From Paramoeba atlantica (lineage: Eukaryota; Discosea), in contig CDRNVI010000029.1 in assembly GCA_977017575.1 (NCBI GenBank), positions 62,001-126,000 on the forward strand: a stretch of DNA of 64,000 nt. The letters run 5' to 3'. Within the stretch, counting starts at the first letter, position 1. Every line of letters starts with the position of its first letter. A program made the translations under genes and the position numbers. This document shows, one piece after another, positions 21,338 through 30,741 of this stretch. The notes under the pieces were generated by a model, which saw nothing but the letters and a program-made list of their open reading frames with translations, did no database searches and was not told where the DNA came from.

Positions 21338-24300
21338 ATGACGACGGATGCGTCCGGTGCGGTCGAGGTGCGCGTTGTTCGCGAATGTCTCGATCGTTCC
21401 ACGCTTGGTCGGGGCTCTCTTTTTCTGCCGCCTATTCCGGTTGAAAATAAGGGTGCTAAACTCCGTCGCAGTGCGTTATCAAGTCTCATGCGTTGGATGC
21501 GTAGAGGTTGCCATATTGCAGTCGTATGGCGGTATGATGGTTCTCGGAAATACCGACTATGGGAGGGAGATGTTATGGGAAACTTTGAGGATACTGATTG
21601 CTTCAGCGTGAAGTATCATCAAAGAGCTGACCTGGTGTTTCCCTTCCCCCCCATTTCCGCAAGAGTTATCATATGCGCTGTTCGAATGAGATCGGCTCCC
21701 TCCCGGCGTAAGAGACGATGGCGTCGCTGCGCTACCAAATCGACGTCGCCCGGCGAGCATGTCGATCGCGCTTTGAAGAACCAAAATGGTTCGGCTGTGA
21801 AGGAGAAGTTGTCCATAGCGACCCTGAATGTGACCTCATTAAAATTAGAGGGGGGGGATTTGTTTTCTATTCGATCGTGTGTCCGATTGAAGGAAATATT
21901 GAACCTTATGAGTAGCAAGAGGATTCACATACTGGGGTTGCAGGAAACGAGGTTCCGTTTTGATTCTCGTCTCTTTGGTGAGATTCTACGTCAGCAAACG
22001 GAGGACACCGGCGTTACGTATTACTTATATTTTTCCTCAGCAACGTCCGACCGTTCTTACAACGGAATGGCGCTCGTTAGTACTTTTCCATTGGAAAAGG
22101 TGCGGGTTATCTCAGAACGGATTATGACTGCACAGTTTCCTTGGGAAAACGGGAACGCTACACTATTCAATGTGTACGGTCCCATTAGGGATTCTTCTAA
22201 GGAAATGAAATCTACCTTCGACGCTTCTTTAAGAAAGGCCGTTCGCGATCTTGAATCCACGAACCCCCAACGACCTACGATCTTAATTGGAGATTTTAAT
22301 TCCCCTTTAACGCTGGTCAACAAAACTGCTGAAGACAAAGCAGCTGTAGCTCGATTTCGCGCCTTACTTGTAGACGTTGGTTGCAAGTCTGCCCACACTC
22401 TCTCACCAAGCTCTCGAAAGTGGACTTGTAAACTTCCCAATGGCGCTGAGAGACAATTAGATCATATTATAATTTCCAATCGATACGCGTCAGCAATACA
22501 ACATCATAAAGTTTTACTTGCTCCTTTCCCAACGCAGCACTGCTCGGTTGTCACCCGTCTCAAGATTAAGTGGAAAGCGCATGAAACACAACCTGGCAAT
22601 CATTTGCCATGGTACAACCTAAAATCAGAAAATATTTGCAAGGAATTCAATAAATGTACACAACAAGCTGTTTTCAAAGTAATCGGAGAGGGAAGACCCG
22701 ACCCGTGGGAGGTTTTATCAGAGGGGATACTATATGCGGCACAGAAAACACTTCCGGATTTCGAGGCACCAAGTGATTTAAGTAAATCCAATGGGCAACG
22801 AGAAGAAACAAACAAACAAGAGGAAATATTATCACTCAGCGCCCTGTACAAATCTAGTCGAAATGCGCATACATTCAAAGGTCTTGTAGACAAGAGTCGT
22901 GAGAAAATTGAGGACACAATTGAAGCTGAATGTGCAATTCTCCAAGAAAAACTACGGAAAAACCATTCCAGCCCTTGGAGATTCATTCGCGAAATATGCG
23001 GAATGAGGAAAACAGTTTTTAATTATGGCGCAGGTGAATCAAACCGGAAACGACTAGCAGCCGTTAAGGACTTCTTCTCTAAAATTGCTAACCGAGGTGT
23101 TGGAGACACAAAAGTTGAATTTGATGAGGCCAAAAACTTTGAAGGAGAAATCATGGATTCACCTTTCACAGAAGATGAACTTGCATGCGCTGCGCGTAGA
23201 CTTAAACGAGGAAAAGCTCCAGGACTCGACGAGATACCAGCGGAAGCGTACATATCCATACTCGAAGAAAATTCTTTACGCCATCTCCTTCTTGGAATCA
23301 TCAACAAAGCCCTTGAAACGGGAAAGACGCACCATCTCTGGAAAACCGTTCTGCAAGTCCCCGTACCGAAAAAAGGTGATCTTTCCGAGCTGCGGAATTG
23401 GCGCCCAATATGTCTTGTCAACGTTATCCTCAAGCTAATTAACGGTATGATTTTGAATCGTATTCGGCCCTCGACCGAGCGAGTTCTACGCGAAAATCAA
23501 TATGGTTTCCGCCCGGAGAGGTCCACCTGTGGAGCCCAAATTATTCTCAATGAAATCCTCACGAAATCAAGACGGAATCGAAGTCACGAAAATGTCATGA
23601 TTGCTTTCATCGACTTCGCGAGTGCCTTTCCATCGCTTTCACACTCATCTATCAGGGCAGCGTTACATTCGTTCCACGTAGGACCTCGAATGACAACCCT
23701 TGCAATGTCGGCCTACGAGGGCTTAGAGGCCATTGTACGTACCCCGTTTGGGAAAACCAGCTCCTTTCCTATTACCTCGGGTATTTTGCAAGGGGATGTG
23801 CTGGCTCCGTATTTATTTATCATGGTTCTCGATCGCATCCTTCACGCGGCATTGAAAAATAAAGATGATGGACTAACGCTGAGCTCCGCCGGAACCAGAA
23901 AACGTGGATATAAATCAACACGAGTGACTGATATTGATTACGCTGATGATTTGATCCTGTTTTCCGACTCCAAACGTTCATTAGAAAGGATGGTCGACAG
24001 CGTCGCTACTGAAGCATCCAAAGCTAATTTGAGTATAGCCGCTGGTGTCAACAAAACGGCATGGATGTCCATCTCGAAGAATGAGAATAAGGATGGCGAT
24101 CTCCTTTCATCAACTTGTGGGAACATTCCGAAAGTAAAATCGTACCGCCATCTGGGGCATGTTCAGCATGAAACCGAGCCTAAATTAACATTAACCGACA
24201 GATTACGTTTGACGTGGGCGTGTTTTAGCAAACTACGAGGTATTTGGATCTCGCCTCTTCGCGTAAAGGCTAAGCTTCGAATTTTTGACACCCTTGTCTA

Positions 24301-25498
24301 TCCCATACTAAACTACGGTACGTCATCCATGGTGATATCGGCATCGCAGGTGAGAAACGTTGAAGTACAAGTAAACAACATGAGGCGCATCGTGTGTGAC
24401 GCCGTAGGAGTTGATGAGAATGGGCATTGTTATCCTATTGAATCTCTGTACCACAACACGCTACATTTCAATACAATACATCGTATTAATCGGGCGCGCC
24501 TTGTGGGTCACCAAATTAGGCACTCTGAGATCTACCGCTCTTTAGTAGGATGGGGCTCCCGGGAAAAGGCGAGATTTCCATCGCCTTCCGAATCATGCGC
24601 ACAAGACCTTGGGATTGAGATGGAAGAAATGCTTGTATATGCCTCTGATCGCGCACACTGGGCCAAATTAATTGAAAACCTCTCAGAGAGACTCGAGCCC
24701 TCAGAGTCTTATATTGGCTACAAAAGTCCAAAATGGAAACTAGCATACAAAAACGCTTTAAAAGAAACAGTGTGTAATAAATTACAATTTATCGAAGAAG
24801 GGGAAACCCCTTTTCCTGTAAAACCAGATGAAATGCATGCGTACGTGGATGCTTCTATCTCCGATGATACGGACACAAGGGTAAAGGTAGCAGTTGGATG
24901 TGTAATAGTAAACGCAGAGAAGCATGAAAGTTTTTCGTCCTCCCTATCCTACCTGGAAACCAAATCTCCTGAAAGAGCCGAAATTCACGCTGCCCTATTT
25001 GGTTTGAGTAAACTAAAAGAAGTTGAAAATGTTGTTGTACACACAGATTCGTATTATGTGTGGAATTTTGTAAATATGCGCCGAAGGAAAGATCGACTGG
25101 TTGGTTTTGAAGGCTCGAATTCCGATCTGCTTAGTTTTCTGGATAGTTTTATTCGATCAGCGCATTGTCAGGGGAGAACCATCACCTTTATTAAGGTCCG
25201 AGGCCATTGTGGGAATAAATGGAATGAAGAAGCGGATACCTTAAGTAAAAAGCTCGTTAGTTCGGAACCTATTTCTAAACGAAGAAAAAACCTGAACCGA
25301 GGAAATGAATCGGCCCACTCCGAATATGAGTGGATAGCGTGCCTTAAAACAATAGAAAAGAAAACCACGAACCCCACCCGTGAGGAGCGTCGGATGCGGC
25401 GTAAGAGAAAAGGTAAGTTACTAGACACCGCGTCTTCGCTTGCTAACGCAGAATTTGAACAAAGCGAAAAGAAACATTTCCGAACATCCAACCTGTAA
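21338..25498 (+). CDS. APE-type LINE polyprotein: endonuclease, RT, RNase H
   Basis: 1,386 aa in one frame from ATG 21338. The first ~150 residues are basic and unassigned. The EEP/APE endonuclease spans about residues 165-410: TLNVTS, LQETR (E203), NVYGP, GDFNS (D319), RQLDHIIIS, and a terminal H in HCSVV. The RT has GKAPGLDEIP, NWRPICLVN, AFIDFASAF, ILQGDVLAPYLF and YADD at 868-871. RNase H near the C-terminus shows D1171 (YVDAS), E in ERAEIHAAL, D1237 (HTDSYYV) and the late RGHCGNKWNEEAD. The EN-RT-RNH order resembles ingi/L1Tc and I-type LINEs. All catalytic residues are present, so it looks intact. Its codon use is more AT-rich than family A. Confidence 0.93.
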   Translation: MTTDASGAVEVRVVRECLDRSTLGRGSLFLPPIPVENKGAKLRRSALSSLMRWMRRGCHIAVVWRYDGSRKYRLWEGDVMGNFEDTDCFSVKYHQRADLVFPFPPISARVIICAVRMRSAPSRRKRRWRRCATKSTSPGEHVDRALKNQNGSAVKEKLSIATLNVTSLKLEGGDLFSIRSCVRLKEILNLMSSKRIHILGLQETRFRFDSRLFGEILRQQTEDTGVTYYLYFSSATSDRSYNGMALVSTFPLEKVRVISERIMTAQFPWENGNATLFNVYGPIRDSSKEMKSTFDASLRKAVRDLESTNPQRPTILIGDFNSPLTLVNKTAEDKAAVARFRALLVDVGCKSAHTLSPSSRKWTCKLPNGAERQLDHIIISNRYASAIQHHKVLLAPFPTQHCSVVTRLKIKWKAHETQPGNHLPWYNLKSENICKEFNKCTQQAVFKVIGEGRPDPWEVLSEGILYAAQKTLPDFEAPSDLSKSNGQREETNKQEEILSLSALYKSSRNAHTFKGLVDKSREKIEDTIEAECAILQEKLRKNHSSPWRFIREICGMRKTVFNYGAGESNRKRLAAVKDFFSKIANRGVGDTKVEFDEAKNFEGEIMDSPFTEDELACAARRLKRGKAPGLDEIPAEAYISILEENSLRHLLLGIINKALETGKTHHLWKTVLQVPVPKKGDLSELRNWRPICLVNVILKLINGMILNRIRPSTERVLRENQYGFRPERSTCGAQIILNEILTKSRRNRSHENVMIAFIDFASAFPSLSHSSIRAALHSFHVGPRMTTLAMSAYEGLEAIVRTPFGKTSSFPITSGILQGDVLAPYLFIMVLDRILHAALKNKDDGLTLSSAGTRKRGYKSTRVTDIDYADDLILFSDSKRSLERMVDSVATEASKANLSIAAGVNKTAWMSISKNENKDGDLLSSTCGNIPKVKSYRHLGHVQHETEPKLTLTDRLRLTWACFSKLRGIWISPLRVKAKLRIFDTLVYPILNYGTSSMVISASQVRNVEVQVNNMRRIVCDAVGVDENGHCYPIESLYHNTLHFNTIHRINRARLVGHQIRHSEIYRSLVGWGSREKARFPSPSESCAQDLGIEMEEMLVYASDRAHWAKLIENLSERLEPSESYIGYKSPKWKLAYKNALKETVCNKLQFIEEGETPFPVKPDEMHAYVDASISDDTDTRVKVAVGCVIVNAEKHESFSSSLSYLETKSPERAEIHAALFGLSKLKEVENVVVHTDSYYVWNFVNMRRRKDRLVGFEGSNSDLLSFLDSFIRSAHCQGRTITFIKVRGHCGNKWNEEADTLSKKLVSSEPISKRRKNLNRGNESAHSEYEWIACLKTIEKKTTNPTREERRMRRKRKGKLLDTASSLANAEFEQSEKKHFRTSNL

Positions 25499-25683
25499 AA
25501 TCAGTGGTGTACTCAAAACGAAAGTAATGGAAAAATATATCTACCAATAGGGCGCACGATGGTGTGGGAATCAAATTCTATTAGTTCTAGTTTTAGGAGC
25601 ATATATTTAGTGAAGCTTGAACAGTTTCTCAACTGAAGGGTAATGCCTTCAGTGTTGTGTGTGTGTGTGTGTGCCAGAACCTC

Positions 25684-27497
25684 ACGAAACACCTCAACGT
25701 CGAATCACTGTTGCGCTACAACGCAAGCAGTATTACAACGGCAAGGGCTCTCGGGACGCAGAGAGTCTCAGCACGTCTCCCAGTGCTGTAACCTCGGAGC
25801 ACGTGGCAAAGTGCTTCGAGGAAGTGCCTTACCTTCGCAGGCACTCCATTGTTTGTGCACGCCGCTCTTCACGGCTAGCCAAGGCACACGACGCTCAACT
25901 ACCTTTGCACGTTAAGAAGTCGATACCTGTTATCCATGTGGATCAGGTTAAAGAGTGGATGAGTCTGTCAGCTGCCACTCGTTTTCGCAAGGTAGTGGAT
26001 GACTTATTATGGGTACCTAAAGCCCCGTACCCCGAACCTAGTGTGAAAGGTTCGTTGCCTGAGGCGGACGTCCGATTGTTGGAGGACGCAGGCATAATCT
26101 CTAAGGTCCCGGCGCAGGAGTTGAGAAAGCGCCCATCGATGCAGTTCATGATTCCCTTCACGGTTGTGGAGACCGATGATGAGGGCAATCAGCGCAGAAG
26201 ATTTATTTCGTGGACAAGGGACGATAACGATAGATTAAAATCATATGAACCAAAGGTCCCATTATATCATCCCTCCAAGTATCTTCATAAGGCGCACGAG
26301 CCGATGGCTGGGAAGCGGGACTTCACGTGCGGGTTTTACCAGATTGGTATCCCGAAGAGGGCGCGGCCCAAATTCCGCCTTAGAACGAACAGTGGAGACG
26401 TGTATGAGATGAACGTCCTCCCGATGGGCCATAGGTGTGCACCGGAGGTTATGCACACGGTTACCGCCGCGATTGCTGGCGAGGCGTCGATTTGTTCTCA
26501 GCGCTACTCGTTTCACCGAGGCGCTATCGACGTTTATGTTGACGGAGTTCGGTTTGCAGGAACCCACTCCGAGGCCACCACGTACGCTCAGTTCATTGAC
26601 GAGCGTTGCGACAAGGCGAACGGTCTTTTCAAAGATCGGGGTCAGCCCCCTGTAGCACAGTACGTGTTCAATGGGGTGGCGTTCGACCATAACGCGCATA
26701 CGGTCTGCCTGGGACCGCGAGTGATCAGGAAACTGCGAGCCGACTCTTTCTTCAACATTTCCTTTGTTGACCTAGAGGCGGTGGTGGGGCGCCTCATTTA
26801 TGGCTCCGCAGTTCTCCGGCTCAATATGCCGCGATTTTATTTCGCTTTGAAGGTGGCGCAACGGCGTATCAACTTGTTGAACCGTTGCCCGAAGTTATGT
26901 GACCGTCCGGTCGCACTCCCTGTCGTCACTCGCTCCATGCTAGCAGAATGGAGAAACGAGTTGCTGGAGAATGTTCCACGGTCTCCACCTCCCCATCCCG
27001 ATGTTGTTCCACACAAGCATCGTCTCTACACCGATGCCTCGGTGAAAGGATGGGGAGCGATTATGTATTTAGACAGCGGAGAGGTTTTGATTACGGGTGA
27101 GGCGTGGCCTGAGTCATCCTCGTATGAGGTGAACCGTGCGGAAGCTGCAGCAGTCCGCTTAGCCCTCGAGAAGTTTTCCGCGCATTGCCCCCGTGGAACC
27201 TGCTTGGATGTTTTTGTTGACAACACCTCCTGTCAGGCTGCACTGAACAGGAGGATCTCCAAGTCAGAGGGGGTTTCAATGGAATTGCGCGAAGTCCTGC
27301 GACTGACAGAGGACAAAGGTATTTGTGTCAAGGCAGCGTACATATCCACGGATGAGAACCCGGCGGATGCTGTCAGTCGCGGGAAGGAGATTGAGAGAGA
27401 GAAGGTTGAGAAATATAAAGGCAACATCGACAAATACAGCGATAATCAGCATCATCATATTGGTAAGCTAGACAGTCATATTGAAGGAAAACCCTAG
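25684..27497 (+). CDS. RT-RNase H part of YR copy 1 (fossil)
   Basis: A DIRS/Ngaro/VIPER-type RT with FTCGFYQIGI, VLPMGHRCAPEVM and YVDGV in the catalytic region. RNase H follows with YTDAS, NRAEAAAVRLA, FVDNTS and the hallmark ENPADAVSRG. The C-terminal tail is Lys/His-rich. It is nearly identical to the part in copy 2. Confidence 0.82.
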
Positions 27498-27587
27498 GGG
27501 ACAGGATCACCAAATCCAAAAAAAAAAAAAAGACAAGAAAAAAAGAAAAAAAAACAAAGACAAGAAAAAAAGAAAAAAAACAAAGAC

Positions 27588-27618
<31 letters not shown>

Positions 27619-28052
27619 AGCGGACGGGGTCCTGGGGTTTGGAGGTTGTCCCTATAATTTTGGAAGGTTATGGATGTTAATCGGTTGACAAACTTTATCC
27701 TCACGCCTTGGTTTTCGAAAAAACAAGGTTCCCCAATGTGAGATAAAGGTGAGTAAAGTTTTCTTTACTCTGCGATTAGCGCCTTAATGTTTTTAACCGC
27801 GTCATTGTTGACACGGCCGTACACCACGCCTAGTTGCTCCACACTTCTAGGTCCCAAGTTGGTATATGGGCAGAGGTTGAAAGCGTAACCTGTGTAGCTC
27901 GTGTGAGCTTGTAAAGGGCGTGGTAATGGACTGGTCATCTATTGCTATCGTTATCCTTTTGTGAGCTCTGCATATTTTGATATTTTCTATCTATTAATAT
28001 TTGACTACGTGATTGGGCATTTTGCGTTTATTGTGACGTGTGTGTGGGCAGG

Positions 28053-28689
28053 TTGGCCGAGGGTTCCGGTGGGGGGGAACCCCGTTAACAGCGTGACATT
28101 GATTGTGTTGTTTTATGCAGGCTTGTTTCTTTTCCATCTTTGTGCGTGTGAAATGAATGAATGATATGTTGTGTCATTTTGAATTACGATTGAGCTATTC
28201 ATAGTTGTTCATTTATTCATATATGTTATCAGTATATATGTTTCCAGGGAGCCCCTCGGCGTGGATTTCTAATAGTTCACGTTTTGAAATTTAGCCGAGG
28301 GGCGGCTATATATTTGCCTGCTGGCCCTTCGGGGCACATAATTTTCTCAAATTATGATGTAGTATTCTCTAATTCTATGGAGGGGGGTGTTTACTCGTTT
28401 GTTATATTCTTGTTAGGTTGTTATTTTGTTACATTTAAAGTTTTGTGCCCACCCACCGAGCCCCCAGCCATTTGGCCGAGGGTTCCGGTGGGGGGGAACC
28501 CCGTTAACAGCGTGACATTGATTGTGTTGTTTTATGCAGGCTTGTTTCTTTTCCATCTTTGTGCGTGTGAAATGAATGAATGATATGTTGTGTCATTTTG
28601 AATTACGATTGAGCTATTCATAGTTGTTCATTTATTCATATATGTTATCAGTATATATGTTTCCAGGGAGCCCCTCGGCGTGGATTTCT
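28053..28689 (+). repeat. B1-A2-B2 right end of YR copy 1
   Basis: B1 28053-28270 and B2 28472-28689 are identical (218 bp each). A2 28271-28447 equals A1. A 24-bp spacer (28448-28471) separates A2 from B2. This A1...B1-A2-B2 order is diagnostic of Ngaro/VIPER-type YR retroelements. Confidence 0.9.
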
Positions 28690-29829
28690 GAGCAGATCGC
28701 TGACTGTTTTGATGAGAAAGTTGAAGACGTTTTGAGCACATGGCTTGGATCCCTAACGGCGAATCAGATCGAGATGGCTCGGTTACCAGCGAAAAAGGGA
28801 GGTTTAGGTTTGACGTCCTGCAGTAAAATTCGCGCAGCAGCGTATGAAGCTTCATTGTATACCTCATATGAGCGACAAAAATCCTTTTCTGCTCAGAGTG
28901 GATCAGTGGAAAATCATATAGCGCTTGCCAACGAAGGTCAAAACCGAAAGCCCCCGACAGATGACAAAACGATCGCAGCCTTAGAGCATGAGGAAGTACT
29001 GGAGAGACTGAGACAGAATCCAAATATTTCCAAAATACTGAGCGCCACTACTCGCAAGGGAAGTTACGACTGGTTAACGTCTGCCGCTAGATTCGTCCCA
29101 TCGCGACACTTCGAGATGGCCATTATGACGCGGTTAGGAATAGCCCATCCTCGTCTACCTGAGAAGCTGTTATGCCCCGGGTGCAAAACAATACTGAACA
29201 GTCAATCTGCTCTACACCACATACCTGGATGCGTGCAGTGCTACGGTTTTAATGCCACAACAAAACATAATAGTTTGGTGAAATACCTGTTCGACTTAGC
29301 CAATAAGGCGGGGATACCGTGTGAAAAAGAGCCGCGAGCCTTCAGTACGTGGCGGTGTGGTGTGTGTAGCCGAAAGGTCGAACCCGAGAATAAAATGACT
29401 CATGAAAAATGTTGCACCGGTCGACAGCTATACCGATCGGGGCCGGATCTGGCCATTTTCTGGAGCACCGGAGAAATCTTCTACGACGTGTCTATAATAC
29501 ACGAGCTTGCGCCATCGAACCAATCTAAAACTTGCGTGAAACTAATGCAAGACGTAATTAAACGGAAGAAAGATACCTACGTTACAACCGGTATGATTCC
29601 AGAGTTCGCGTTTCAATGCCTTCCGATCTTTTCTTGCGGTTCTCTCCACCAGAACACAAGATTTCTGATACATGCACTTGCGGATGCAGCCATGTTGGAT
29701 AGGAAGACAGTGGAGATGGACTTCAAGTTATTACTCCAAGACTTAAATGGAAACGAAGTCTACGCCCAGTTACGCCAGTTTCTGGGAAGTTCGCAAGGCA
29801 ACACTGGGATGTACGCAAGTGCATATTAA
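28690..29829 (+). CDS. Family B LINE polyprotein, C-terminal 379 aa (finger and RLE)
   Basis: Direct continuation of the ORF at 7193-10432. HPPDIT before the YR insertion and EQIADCFDEK after it line up without gap against LINE D (HPPDTTFQIAESFDQK). It contains GGLGLTSCSKIR, a CPGC...H...GCVQC cluster (about residue 1242 of the whole protein), a further C...C...H...C set, then RSGPDLAIFW (D about 1333) and YDVSIIHELA, the RLE nuclease core. It ends at TAA 29827-29829. The upstream half has one in-frame TAG; this half is clean. Confidence 0.87.
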   Translation, partial: EQIADCFDEKVEDVLSTWLGSLTANQIEMARLPAKKGGLGLTSCSKIRAAAYEASLYTSYERQKSFSAQSGSVENHIALANEGQNRKPPTDDKTIAALEHEEVLERLRQNPNISKILSATTRKGSYDWLTSAARFVPSRHFEMAIMTRLGIAHPRLPEKLLCPGCKTILNSQSALHHIPGCVQCYGFNATTKHNSLVKYLFDLANKAGIPCEKEPRAFSTWRCGVCSRKVEPENKMTHEKCCTGRQLYRSGPDLAIFWSTGEIFYDVSIIHELAPSNQSKTCVKLMQDVIKRKKDTYVTTGMIPEFAFQCLPIFSCGSLHQNTRFLIHALADAAMLDRKTVEMDFKLLLQDLNGNEVYAQLRQFLGSSQGNTGMYASAY

Positions 29830-30189
29830 GTTGATTTCTTTATAAGTATACGAGAGGAGAATTAGGAGACTATCATTGTGAGTCTATCTCGCAAAAGGAA
29901 AGTTGGTCCCCGCCGGGGAACTGCGTCTTAACAAAAGAAAGGGTCTTAACAAAAGAAAGGGTCTTAACAAAAGAAAGGGTCTTAACAAAAGAAAGGGTCT
30001 TAACAAAAGAAAGGGTCTTAACAAAAGAAAGGGTCTTAACAAAAGAAAGGGTCTTAACAAAAGAAAGGGTCTTAACAAAAGAAAGGGTCGACTCTAAAAG
30101 AGTTCACTACCACACGTATATCTCCGTACAAATAAGTATTGATTAGTTGCCTTCGAATATATTAGGTCCTTTCGAATATATTAGATACT
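29830..30189 (+). other. 3' end of family B LINE and junk spacer
   Basis: The 3' UTR runs to a small hairpin (TCCCC GCC GGGGA near 29906-29920) and then the 18-bp tandem repeats. No poly(A) is seen. After the repeats there are about 100 bp of unique DNA with a doubled TTCGAATATATTAG (30152-30166 and 30171-30185). Confidence 0.55.
29925..30086 (+). repeat. 18-bp tandem repeat, nine perfect units
   Basis: Units of GTCTTAACAAAAGAAAGG. The reverse complement shares GTTAAGAC and the T-rich block with the 17-bp satellite, so the two repeat families look related. It takes the place of a tail at the family B LINE 3' end. Confidence 0.95.
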
Positions 30190-30555
30190 GGTGGGGGCAG
30201 AGTTCCTGGCAGATGGGCCCGTGCTTCGCCTCCTCTCGCCCCTGCGTCAGTCGCCCCGTGTCTCTCTCCGCGCTCTTCTCCCTCGGCGTGACGACGTCTT
30301 TGTGTTTCGTGGCCTCCACGTCTCCCACCCTCGTACGGCAACCAAAAGTATTTATTACTGCTAACGGGGTGGGAGCGGAGGTGCAGGACCATACGGGCCT
30401 GGGTGCATGCGGATCGGTGAGTGGGGTAGGGAGTGAGGGAAGGGAAGTACGAGAGGGCTAAGAGGAGTAGGTGTGGAAAGTATGGGGAGTAAGGGAAAGT
30501 GAAGGGCCGTAAGTGTGGAAATTGTGGAAAAGTTGGAAAAAAAAAAAAAAAAAAA
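30190..30555 (+). mobile_element. SL-SINE, 5'-truncated copy with poly(A)
   Basis: It matches the second half of the antisense full copy (57575-58226), starting at GGTGGGGGCAGAG, and ends with 19 A (30537-30555). It lacks the last ~40 bp of the family consensus. It is non-coding. Confidence 0.75.
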
Positions 30556-30629
30556 GATAATTTAGTATAAATGGATTTTTTATAGCATAAAAAAATCAGA
30601 GTATTTCTGTTGGGGTTTTCCGAAAGATA

Positions 30630-30664
<35 letters not shown>

Positions 30665-30669
30665 CGAGA
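30556..30669 (+). other. AT-rich scrap with 28-nt A run
   Basis: 77 bp of unassigned sequence, then A28 at 30633-30660 and TTTGCGAGA directly before the next SL. It is probably the 3' end of an unrecognised retroelement. Confidence 0.4.
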
Positions 30670-30741
30670 CTTTAGCGATAAAGATACAGTTTCTGTACCT
30701 TGTTGAATTATTTTCTTTTCTTTATCTCACTCTTACGCGCC

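Larger units (their letters stand above)
13167..25673 (+). mobile_element. APE LINE with satellite 5' region, inserted in YR copy 1
   Basis: The block is flanked by a 10-bp target duplication CCAGAACCTC (13157-13166 and 25674-25683). It holds satellite arrays 1 and 2, the antisense insert 17325-19668, the ORF 21338-25498, a 3' UTR (25499-25654) and a (TG)n tail at about 25655-25673 in place of poly(A). The satellite runs to 11 nt before the ATG, so it takes the place of a 5' UTR. Confidence 0.8.
10433..28689 (+). mobile_element. YR retroelement (Ngaro/VIPER/TATE-like), copy 1, fossil with nested insertions
   Basis: Split direct repeats define it: A1 10433-10609, B1 28053-28270, A2 28271-28447, B2 28472-28689. 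Parts in order are gag, tyrosine recombinase, RT-RNase H, and a non-coding 3' region with an A-rich low-complexity stretch (27517-27616). It is broken by one large insertion (13167-25673) and is otherwise close to whole. A1/A2 are identical and B1/B2 are identical, so it is young. It sits in a family B LINE with no target duplication, as expected of YR integration. Confidence 0.85.

Noticed and set aside
28284-28583. Small proteins encoded in the YR repeats (MKFSRGAAIYLP..., repeated at 46039 and 48408)
   Set aside because: Frames fall in non-coding terminal repeats, cross repeat boundaries, and lie upstream of the trans-splice acceptor.
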